Origin: Eutreptiella sp. 'Long Island Sound 2002'
Taxonomy: Eukaryota; Euglenozoa; Euglenophyceae; Eutreptiales; Eutreptiaceae
DNA: 64,000 nt
Reading direction: 5' to 3'
Assembly (NCBI GenBank): GCA_964036045.1
Contig: OZ038392.1
Coordinates: 29,461,755 to 29,525,754 of the forward strand
Part shown: in pieces, positions 37,281 through 46,102 of the stretch
Layout: each line of letters begins with the position of its first letter
How positions within the stretch are numbered: position 1 is the first letter of the stretch
Made by a program: the position numbers and the translations under genes
The notes under the pieces: model-generated
Told to the model about the DNA's origin: nothing
Databases searched by the model: none
The model's input: the letters and a program-made list of their open reading frames with translations, nothing else

Positions 37281-40200
37281 CATACCAACACCGAACCCCC
37301 ACCACGTCTACACACCGTCCACCGGGCACAGCACTGGCACAGCACACACGGGCGCCACAGGCACCGCACACGCTCCCACCAGCATGCGCGCGCCACCAGC
37401 CCCCATCCCCCCACGCCGCCGTCCGTCCACAGGTACCACCAACCACCAGCCACCGCATGTCCCCTCTGCGTTCGCCAGCGGCTACCACAGACAGCCCTGC
37501 CCTGCAACCCAGACCACTGGGTCTGCCTGGGAGCCGCGCACCGCCTCACCCACTGCCCCCACTGCGGGGACCTCAACCCCCGCCACCGCGAACGGCCCGC
37601 GGCCCCAGCCGCACCCCCCCCCGCCAGCCACCCCAGCTTCTTCGGGTACCTCACCGACACTCTCCGGGACCAACTGGGAGGGTACTACGTGGCGGACGCG
37701 GCGGACCACGCATGGGCCATAGCCGTGGCCGCGGGCAACACACCCCTGCCCCCCCACAGCCCACCCCTACGCCACAGCGGAGGCGGCTTGAACGTGGCGG
37801 CCCGCCACATCCTCCTCGCCCTATACCTCCACCACCGAGACCTACACCTCCCAGACCCACAACTCCCGGCCCCCCAAGCAGCAGCCCTGACGCCGGAAGC
37901 GTGGGCCGACACGGCACCAGAGGAGATAGCAGCCTACCTCCGAGCCACGTGCCGCCGGTTCGCAAACGCCCTCGGCCGACGGAAGGGAACACCTTACCCC
38001 CTCAGCGCACTCCTCTACCCGGCACACCACCCCCACCCCACACAACGGACGCCCCCGGAGGGCTGGGCGTCTTTCCGGGACACCCACCTGGCCGCCCCCG
38101 ACGAGGCCACCGCCACGCGGATGAGCCTCACGGACCAGGAGGCCTACGTCAGAGGCCTCAAGACGAGCCTCCAAGAGGCACACCGCTGGCGCGCCCGCTC
38201 CCCGTCGCCCCCACGGGGACAGGGGGGTTCACCCGCCCCCGACACCCACCAGGCCAAGAAGACCAAGGGGCACCGGCACCAGGGGGCCCGCCAACGCGCC
38301 CGCCAGCAGGGCGCGACGCCCCGACCAAGGCCCGGGTCCAGCCACACCGCACCGCCCCACGCCCAGACCCCCGGGGCACACCAACAACACCACCACCACC
38401 AACGCCCACCACCACCACCGTACCGCAGCACCCAAACCCTGCAGCCCAGTCATCCACCACCGCCCACACACGTCCACACCATGCCAGGACCACCGTACGC
38501 GCAGAGCCAGGGGACATGGCACCACCAACACCACCGCCACGCCCCCGTCCCTCCCAACCCCTACCCCCTAATGCCCCCAAGCTACAGCGGCCCCCACCAG
38601 CTACATCCCCACCACGCCCCAGCACAACCAGGCCCCGCGAACCACCCACCCCACATAGCGCACATCACCGCACCACACCATCACGTGTACCACCACCACC
38701 AGCCCCTGCCACCACACCCACCAACGCCGGGGTACCACACACAACCGACACACCCTCCACACCACCACCACGCGGTCCAGCACCACCCGCCGCCCCCGCT
38801 ACACGGGCCCACGGCATACGAGCCACGGTACACCCCCATGGACCCGCGAGGAGCCGCGCACGCACACCGGCAACACCAGGACCGAGTAGGGGCGCCCCAC
38901 CACAACCAACAGCCCCCCCACCCACACCCCATACCAGCGAGCACCATCCACCAGCAGCCACCCATCACATACGGACCACAGCCCCACCCGGGGGCTCATG
39001 CGGTCGCCTCCCACCCGCACCCCGGCACCGCGACCAGTCAAGAACCGCAAGGGCCACACGGCGCACACACGCAACACCCACACGACCCACAGGGACGCCC
39101 GGAGCCCCAGCCGGCACAACACCCACCCCCGCCCCCCCCACCCCACCACCACCAGCAGCCCCCCCACCCACACCCCATACCAGCGAGCACCATCCACCGG
39201 CAGCCACCCATTACATACGGACCACAGCCCCACCCGGACGCTCATGCGGCCGCCTCCCACCCACACCCCGGCACCACAACCAGTCAGGAACCGCAAGGGC
39301 CACACGGCGCACACACGCAACACCCACACGACCCACAGGGACGCCCAGACCCCCAGCCAGCACAACACCCACCCCCGCCCCCCCCACCACCAACAGCGCC
39401 ACCCCCACACCACCCCCCCCCGCCCCCCCCCCGAGACCAGGCCACGGACACAACACGCGGCAGCCAGCACCAGCCAATCGATGTCGATGCCCCCGCCGAC
39501 ACATGCCACCGCGAATCCCCCCTCCCGCGACCGCCGCAAGAGACCCCATCACCGGACCCCACGCGCGACAACGATGACCACCCCCCCCAACCCACACCAC
39601 CCCCCCCATCACACCCCGCACCACCAGTCGCCGCATCGGCCGAACCCTACGCCCTGCACAACCCCGCAGCGGTACGGCAGCACCTCCGGGGGGTCGGGGA
39701 ACAGGACGTCGTGCTGTACCTCCGCACCTCCGGCACCAGCACCCCCATCCGGGCGGCCACCCTGGTCCAGGCGGCCACCCTGGGGGAAGGCGTCAGAGAC
39801 TTCCTCTTCGACGCCTTCCTCCACGTCGCCCGACACGAGCGCCCCCCACGCGCCAGCCCGGACGGCGAGAGCCCGCCCCCCACGGGGAGCCGGATCTGGG
39901 TACCCCCCATCGACTGGGGGCGACACCTGGTCGGACACCCCGTGCCAGAGCGGGACAGCACCCAGGGCCGCACCCGCTACCGCGAGCCCAACATGGCCCA
40001 CCCCCCACCCGACGCCACCCCCAACAGCACCAAAGAGTGGGAGCGGGAAACATGGGTGGCCCGGATGGCCTCCCTAAGCAACTTCCGGCACCACGTCCCG
40101 GGGGACATCCCCACCCCCGACGAGCAGCAGCCAGCCCCCTCCACGTACATGACCCTCATGTACAATCTGCACTACACCCTCTCCACCACCACCTACCACG

Positions 40201-40736
40201 CACCCACAGACCACTGGGTGGTACACGGCACCGACTCCCTCCTCCCCGCCGACTACACCCCCCCCACACACAACCCGGGCCCCGACACGTACGCCAGGGG
40301 GGAAGACCCGGACGACCCCCACATCTGGGGCACGTGGGAACCCGAATCCCTGGACGCGCTGCTCTCCATCCGCAGCAGCTACCAGGGCCTTGGTAGGGCG
40401 ATGTATTGCCTCGCCAAGTGGACCCAACGGACCTGGGGGATCCCCGCGGACCGATGGGTGTGGGTGGTCACGCTGCGCCCCCAGCAGATGGAAGCCCCCC
40501 CAAACCGCGGGGGACCCACCCCCCCACGCCCCACCACCCCACAACTATGCCCGTACATGGTGGCAGCCCGCCTCATGGCGCTGCTATGGCCGGGCCCCCA
40601 CACCCCCACCCAAAACTACCCCCACCTCACAGAGGGGGACATGCCCGGCATCCAGCGATGCTTCTTCGAGACCCTCGACTACCTCCAGCAGACACACCCC
40701 CGCGTCCTGGAGCAGATATGGCCACCCCCCGGGTAA
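37281..40736 (+). CDS. LINE ORF3, unknown (zinc-finger-like N-terminus, His/Pro-rich middle)
   Basis: Open in the same frame as ORF2 after two TGA codons (37263 and 37278). There is no ATG near its start, so initiation is unclear; an ATGA overlap at 37262-37265 lies in another frame. Visible: a Cys/His-rich start (CPLCVRQRLPQ, HCPHCGDLNPRHRE) suggesting zinc binding; a helical region (residues about 130-280); a low-complexity His/Pro/Gln stretch with a long internal duplication (about 38900-39130 against 39150-39370); and a well-composed C-terminal domain (VVLYLRTSGTSTP, VWVVTLRPQQMEAPP, RCFFETLDYLQQTHP). I do not recognise a family. Low T content makes long ORFs cheap here, but the C-terminal part looks like real protein. 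Confidence 0.5.
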   Translation, partial: HTNTEPPPRLHTVHRAQHWHSTHGRHRHRTRSHQHARATSPHPPTPPSVHRYHQPPATACPLCVRQRLPQTALPCNPDHWVCLGAAHRLTHCPHCGDLNPRHRERPAAPAAPPPASHPSFFGYLTDTLRDQLGGYYVADAADHAWAIAVAAGNTPLPPHSPPLRHSGGGLNVAARHILLALYLHHRDLHLPDPQLPAPQAAALTPEAWADTAPEEIAAYLRATCRRFANALGRRKGTPYPLSALLYPAHHPHPTQRTPPEGWASFRDTHLAAPDEATATRMSLTDQEAYVRGLKTSLQEAHRWRARSPSPPRGQGGSPAPDTHQAKKTKGHRHQGARQRARQQGATPRPRPGSSHTAPPHAQTPGAHQQHHHHQRPPPPPYRSTQTLQPSHPPPPTHVHTMPGPPYAQSQGTWHHQHHRHAPVPPNPYPLMPPSYSGPHQLHPHHAPAQPGPANHPPHIAHITAPHHHVYHHHQPLPPHPPTPGYHTQPTHPPHHHHAVQHHPPPPLHGPTAYEPRYTPMDPRGAAHAHRQHQDRVGAPHHNQQPPHPHPIPASTIHQQPPITYGPQPHPGAHAVASHPHPGTATSQEPQGPHGAHTQHPHDPQGRPEPQPAQHPPPPPPPHHHQQPPHPHPIPASTIHRQPPITYGPQPHPDAHAAASHPHPGTTTSQEPQGPHGAHTQHPHDPQGRPDPQPAQHPPPPPPPPTAPPPHHPPPPPPRDQATDTTRGSQHQPIDVDAPADTCHRESPLPRPPQETPSPDPTRDNDDHPPQPTPPPPSHPAPPVAASAEPYALHNPAAVRQHLRGVGEQDVVLYLRTSGTSTPIRAATLVQAATLGEGVRDFLFDAFLHVARHERPPRASPDGESPPPTGSRIWVPPIDWGRHLVGHPVPERDSTQGRTRYREPNMAHPPPDATPNSTKEWERETWVARMASLSNFRHHVPGDIPTPDEQQPAPSTYMTLMYNLHYTLSTTTYHAPTDHWVVHGTDSLLPADYTPPTHNPGPDTYARGEDPDDPHIWGTWEPESLDALLSIRSSYQGLGRAMYCLAKWTQRTWGIPADRWVWVVTLRPQQMEAPPNRGGPTPPRPTTPQLCPYMVAARLMALLWPGPHTPTQNYPHLTEGDMPGIQRCFFETLDYLQQTHPRVLEQIWPPPG

Positions 40737-42143
40737 CCCACGTGCCCGCACAGCCGAGACAACACCGCCACGCCAGCACCCGCACGCACGGATCACCAGG
40801 GAAAACGCGCGCACACGCCCGATGCCCGAACCTGCACCCGCGTTCTCGCTACTTACAGGACCCAGCATCATACGCCCGCCCCCGAGGCCCGGGACCCTCC
40901 GCCGTCTCCCGCGGCCCTCTCCTCCGCCTCCGACTCCACAACCTCCACCACCACGACCACCTCATCCACCACCACCACCACCACGTCCTCATCCAGCACT
41001 CCACCCCCCAGGCCGCGGGGGACACCTCCCAAACGGGCCTCCAAACCCGCCCCCACCGCGAGCAGCCCCACCGCCGCCAAAGCCCACGCCCCGGCGAAGC
41101 CCATGCCCACGACCCAGCCGAAGCCCAAGGCCGCCGCCAAAGGGCGGCCCGCAGCCAAGCCCAAGCCAAGGCCCAAACCCGGCGCCACGACGGCAGCGCG
41201 GGCCCGGCCCCCCCAGGATGTCCTCTACGACATCCGGCCCCAGCCGTCCCAGGCCCGAAGGCAGCAGCGCCCAGCGCGGCGCCCCCCCACCGTCACCAAC
41301 ACCACCGTCACCACCTTCATGGCGGAGCGCGCCGCGGCCGAAGCGCGGCGCGCCTCGTCCCACCACCTCCCAAAGCCCGCACCCCGGGCCCACGGACCGC
41401 TCCAGGGTCCACCAGCAGCGCCCACGCCCCCCTACCGGCCCCCGATGACAGCCCACATGCAACGCATGCCCCACTACCGCCGCCGCCACGAATCCCCGCC
41501 CAACCCCGAGGCGGAGACCGTACGCGCACACCCGCGGGTCCACATCCGCGTGCACCCCCACTCCCCGCGCACCCCCACGGAACAGGACTACGAGGAATCC
41601 CCCAGGCCCGCCACCGCCGCCGGCCCCCACGACCCCATTACACCCACCCACGCCCACTCCTCCGCCCAAGACCGCAGGCCCGCCCAGGAACAGTGGTGGC
41701 AGCGCTGGACCCACACGCAGCTCTGGGAGCTGCGGAAGTGGGCCCGGGGAGAGCCCTCCCTCGAGGGCCTGGTCCATCGGCCCCGCAAGGGGTCGGTGGA
41801 GAACTGCCGCCTCCGGCCGGCGGGGGGGTGGATGCCGCAGGCCGCATGGGAAGCCATGCTGGCCGATGCGCTCCACCCCCTGGGAGTCCACCCCCGCAAC
41901 CTCCCCGCGCCCCAGGACCACCCGTACGTCCTCAGGCGCCTGCGGGAGACCCTCCAGGAAGCACGGCGAGACGGCATCCGCCTGTGGGACATCACCCAAA
42001 GCCCAGCCCCGCACGCACACACCCCCTCACCACCCCACAAGCGTCGGCGCACCGACACCGGCGACACCCACAACACCCCAGAAGCCCTGCGCGCCACACA
42101 ACACGACGCGCCTGACCCCCCGGCCAGCGGCGCCGCCATCTAA
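40737..42143 (+). CDS. LINE ORF4, unknown
   Basis: Same frame as ORF3, separated only by a TAA (40734-40736). The first good ATG is 41103 (346 aa to the stop at 42143); the upstream part is Ser/Thr/Pro-rich. The C-terminal half is well composed (WWQRWTHTQLWELRKW, WMPQAAWEAMLADAL, YVLRRLRETLQEARR) and ends in a basic KRRR patch. No family is recognised. It might be a separate small protein or a detached tail of ORF3. Confidence 0.45.
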   Translation, partial: PTCPHSRDNTATPAPARTDHQGKRAHTPDARTCTRVLATYRTQHHTPAPEARDPPPSPAALSSASDSTTSTTTTTSSTTTTTTSSSSTPPPRPRGTPPKRASKPAPTASSPTAAKAHAPAKPMPTTQPKPKAAAKGRPAAKPKPRPKPGATTAARARPPQDVLYDIRPQPSQARRQQRPARRPPTVTNTTVTTFMAERAAAEARRASSHHLPKPAPRAHGPLQGPPAAPTPPYRPPMTAHMQRMPHYRRRHESPPNPEAETVRAHPRVHIRVHPHSPRTPTEQDYEESPRPATAAGPHDPITPTHAHSSAQDRRPAQEQWWQRWTHTQLWELRKWARGEPSLEGLVHRPRKGSVENCRLRPAGGWMPQAAWEAMLADALHPLGVHPRNLPAPQDHPYVLRRLRETLQEARRDGIRLWDITQSPAPHAHTPSPPHKRRRTDTGDTHNTPEALRATQHDAPDPPASGAAI

Positions 42144-43382
42144 CCCCGTTATCCAGCACAGCACCACCACGGGGCGCCACGCCAGGCCCCGCCCATAAGT
42201 CACCAAACAAACCGGACGCCGAAGGAAGCCAACGCACACGACAACGAGCACCACTACGCCCAAAGGCGCCGAACCCGGGCCCGATACCGTGGGCTCCTCT
42301 CCACCCTCAGCACGACACACACGTCACTGACGTCACTCCTCCGCCGTGCCCCCTCCCACGCCACCGCCCCGCCCCCCCCCCCCTCCCGCCGCACGTCCCC
42401 ACGCCGCCCAGCACCCAGCCCCACACACTGCGCCACAGCATCGCCCTAGTCCGGCTCCTCCACCATCGCGGCACTTGGCACCTCACAGTAGACCGCCGTC
42501 CTGTGGTCCCGCTCCCCCCAGCACCACTCCCAGGGCCGCACCCGACCCACGCCGTGTTCGCCCCCACGTCGCGGGCCGCGGACATCCTCCCGCTCCCCAC
42601 CACCACCCCTCCCGGGCATCGCATACTACCTACCGCCAACCCCTCGGTCCTCAGTGAGGTCCCCATCGGGCACGCCGACGCCCTGCACGTGCGCCCGCAG
42701 CTGCCCAACCTGCACGCTGCGTACGCCCCCGGCACGCCCGCCGACCCCCCCGTGTGGGACTCCCAGTGAGGCCACCGGCCAACGGCCGGCCCACACGCAC
42801 CACCCCGCACCCGCCTCGGGCGCACGACTCCGTGGACGCCGCTACCCACACGCCCGGCCCCGCGCAACCGCCTAACCGAGCCAGAACACAAGCACAAATC
42901 AAACCCGAGCCACACCCCGAAACCACTAAGCCTTGACTCCTAACCAAACCCGCCGAGGGAACAACGCAACCACAGCCCACACCCACAGCCCACACAGCCG
43001 CCTAACCAGCCAGCACCAGAAGCAAAGAAACACCTCACCAAACCCACCCTGACCCAAGCCAAACCGGGCCGAAGCCCCAACACAAATCAAACCCGAGCCA
43101 CAACCCGAAACCGTCAACCCTTGACTCCAAACCAGGCCCGCTGAGGGAAATGCGTAGACACAGCCCACAGCCACAGCCCACACAGCCGCCTAACCAGCCA
43201 GCACCAGAAGCAAAGAGACACCTAACCAAACCCACCCCTGACCCATACCCATGTACATCAGGACACGCGAGCCGCACCCCTGGGGCGCGACCGCCGCCAC
43301 AGCACCGGCGACACACGCCAGAGGACACAACGCTATAGCACCGCCGCACCAGCTGCCCATGCCTGTGCCTGCAGTGTACACG
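42144..43382 (+). other. LINE 3' region
   Basis: No gene is seen. It contains a tandem duplication of about 187 bp: the block starting CACAAATCAAACCCGAGCC at about 42892 recurs at about 43080, ending near 43255 with CCAGCACCAGAAGCAAAG in both. Confidence 0.6.
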
Positions 43383-43460
43383 CGCCTCTGTTTTCCTCTT
43401 TTTTGTTTTTTCTTTTTCTTTTTTCAAAAAAAAAAAAAAACAAAAAAAAAAAAAAAAAAA
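43383..43460 (+). other. T-rich tract followed by poly(A): LINE 3' end
   Basis: A run of T-rich sequence (about 43385-43425) is followed at once by about 35 A with single C interruptions. A poly(A) end directly downstream of ORFs 1-4 on the same strand marks the 3' end of a non-LTR retroelement. The T and A runs can fold on each other. Confidence 0.75.
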
Positions 43461-43690
43461 CGAACATTAGGGGGGGAGGAAGAGGGACACATCCACCCAT
43501 GGCACACGCGCACCGCACACAGCACGCACACCGGTAAACAGGAGCCCAGGGGCCCAGGACACCGCACATGCAACACAACACACCGAGCGGGCACACCGGT
43601 GAACAGGAGCCAGCTGGCCCAGGACACCGCAGACGCACCACAGCAAACCGCGCGGGCACACCGGTGAACAGGAGCCCAACGGCCCAGGAC
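43461..43690. repeat. Three further 65-bp units right of the poly(A)
   Basis: The CACACCGG(T)...AACAGGAGCC and GGCCCAGGACACCGC motifs of the 22-24 kb array recur three times here. Either the LINE inserted into an array of these repeats, or the 5' end of a second LINE copy starts here. Confidence 0.8.
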
Positions 43691-44274
43691 GCTACACACA
43701 CATAGGGCAGCCGAGGGACAGGAAAGAACCAATACCCCATGGGTCGGACGCACTGGGGCGACCCAGCCGACCCACCGGGCCAGTGGCAGGAGCGGTACTC
43801 CAAAGCCACTGGTCCGAGCCCGGCCAGGCTGCATCGAGGACCATGGCAAACGTCACCCGGAGCCATGGAAGCAACCGGTGACAGGCGAGCCGGTACACAG
43901 TCCAGGAGGGGGTCACCTGCCAAGCAGAGTGGCCCCGCAACTCAAGCCACAAGGGTGAGGCGGTCGTACCGTAGACAAGCGGGAGCGATACCCCTCGTGG
44001 TGAGAGATACTCCACACGGCTGGGCAGCCCCCCAGAGCTGCCGCCCAAAGGAGGGGGCATGTGGCCCTACCCATGGACACATGTGGGGACACCCTCCCAC
44101 CTGGGACACATGGACCGGGTGGCCGCGACAATGCCTTCCCAAGCACATGCGGGAGCGGCTCAAGAGGCACCTGACATAGGGCAGTGGGAGGGACAGGACG
44201 TCCCCTTGGTAAGACCTTCTTCCTGCAATGTCAAAGGAGGCATCCCGAGCTCCCGAAGATACCTACCTACCTAC
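43691..44274. other. Right edge of the insertion, no gene
   Basis: 0.58 kb of mixed-composition DNA ending in an ACCT repeat just before the D LTR resumes with CTCGAG. A 146-codon ORF (43739-44179) has no recognisable feature and was not called. Confidence 0.5.
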
Positions 44275-46102
44275 CTCGAGTGGTCATACATTTTCCCCCG
44301 ATCACGAATCAACCTTCCTTTTGTTGTGCCCTTCATTTTGCTTGGAGATATAGTCGAAACAAAAGTGATTCGTGAGGCCACTTTGAAGAATCATATCTCC
44401 GGCTCAAGACGGGGAATATCAATTGTGAGAATTGGGTTGGAACCGCCTTGGTCTCAACTTAATTTAGGAAGCATCAAACGCCTTTGGTGTGTACACATGT
44501 TTGGTTTAGCAAGGTATAATGGTCAAGAGGGTAGAAAGTGATATATAACTCTTGGACCGTGCAACCGAATATTTTAATGCGACTTTCGAGTGTACCGCAT
44601 GAGTGTTGGTGTTGAATAGAAACTTTCCTTGGGTTCCTACGTATTTTTAACGTGTAGTTATGTCCATGGAGGGGCATGGCATATCATGGTGGGAGCCACT
44701 TTTTGAGGGTATGTGTTATATGCATGGCATGTGCTTCGATATGCTCACGCCCATGTTATATATCTCAGTTTGTAGGAAGATATATGGAGTCATACGTGGC
44801 AAGGGCTTCGCCCATGTCACAATGGTGAGCTCCATAGTGCTAGACTAAGTCTACCGCTCATATAGTGCATGTGGGAGGGCTCACGGAGCGACCCACAAGC
44901 GCCACTATCAATTTTCCCATTTTCATGGTGCGTGTTGGGAGGAGGTTCGAAGGTGTCCCTATGCGTCCATGTGGGGATCCAAGTGAGGGATTGTTTAGAA
45001 ATGGTCCAAAGCAATTGTGTTTTGAATCATATGTTGATACCATGGGTGAGCGAAGTTATATACTATTGTAATTATCTTGAATTTGGCATTATTTGCATGT
45101 TTTTGACCTCATTTTATGCTCATTTTTGTGTTCTATGTGCTCAACTGGTCGGCTAACAGTAAAGTGCCTAGAGATCCGTGAACTATGGTATGTTGCTTAT
45201 ATGTTGGCATATGCTTCGGTGTTGTACCTCACCATATGCCGGATCGCGTGGTCACTTTGGCTTGGCACACGAGGCCTCACAAAATTAGGTCTCAAATTCA
45301 TGAGTTGACTTGTAAAGCATGTCATGTACATAACCGGAGGGGTTTCGGAGCCAATGATGGGATATTCTTGGGTATCGACCTTTGATCTATATAACCCTTG
45401 TATATTACTTTCCGGTTTAACACATGCATGGAGCATATGAACATTTGCCGTATGCATTTTTGAGTATATAATTGATTTTGGGCATAATGGTGTGATTTGC
45501 CTGATTTTACCATGTTGTGAGGTCATCTTCATGGGGCAGTTCTCCAAGCCCAATCGACTCCAAGTCCAACCAAGCTTATGTCAGGGTAGGGCATGGTCCT
45601 GAGTGCCACTCTAGGCCATGCCACGCCACCTCCCCTATTGGGCTAGGATTTAGAGACTTGGGAGTGAACACATTTTTGGGGTTTGTGTAGTGACTTTTGA
45701 CACATGGCATTTAGCCATCTTATTTGACTGGGTTCAGGGCATCATGTTGGCGAGTCAAGGGAAGGTCTTGAGTCCAGGGAATGAGGGGTCTATGGCTGTG
45801 AATGTGTACGTTTCCATCTTTCCCCAACTTTGCTTTATTTGTGTTCATATGCCAATTTCAGGGCTTCCTTTTTGGGTGTAATTCTTGTACATGCCCGCCA
45901 CCGTGAGACGACCGGTGTGCTGAACTGAAGCCCGCAGTGTGGATTTGAATTTGGACTGGGATTGTGCTTGGTGCTGCTAGGGATCTGTGTGAAGGAGCGA
46001 TTTTTACTATTTTTTTTGTGATGCAGAGCCTGGTGAGGAGCAGGACCATGGGAGTGACGGGTGGAAGGGGTATAGCAGGAGCCGGTCCTGGTAGGGACCT
46101 TC
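44275..46102 (+). repeat. Right piece of the D 5' LTR
   Basis: Matches the 3' LTR from its position about 500 to its end. Its first 1,356 bp duplicate 19533-20889. The gag ATG (46021) lies within it and the primer-binding site follows at 46107, as in element B. Confidence 0.85.

Larger units (their letters stand above)
20890..44274 (+). mobile_element. 23.4-kb C-rich insertion carrying tandem repeats and a giant LINE-like element
   Basis: It is bounded on both sides by D LTR sequence. The last 1,357 bp before it (19533-20889) recur immediately after it (44275-45630) with about eight differences, as a long target duplication would. It contains, in order: a unique edge, an 83-bp repeat array, a 65-bp repeat array, a 64-bp repeat array, low-complexity C/A-rich DNA, ORF1-ORF4, a 3' region, a poly(A) tract, three more 65-bp units and a unique edge. 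The plus strand is conspicuously C-rich and T-poor from about 22.1 kb, unlike its surroundings. Confidence 0.7.

Noticed and set aside
36818-39577. 919-codon plus-strand ORF in frame 2 overlapping ORF2 and ORF3
   Set aside because: Pro/His/Arg-rich shadow frame in T-poor DNA; the frame-0 reading carries the integrity of ORF2 and the Cys/His cluster of ORF3.
40406-42115. 569-codon ORF in frame 2 overlapping ORF3 end and ORF4
   Set aside because: Low-complexity composition; the frame-0 reading of the same DNA has better-balanced protein sequence.
45990-46026. 3' splice site before the D gag (T-rich tract then GCAG)
   Set aside because: No matching donor or frame evidence; the sequence is LTR leader and gag starts at the following ATG without splicing.
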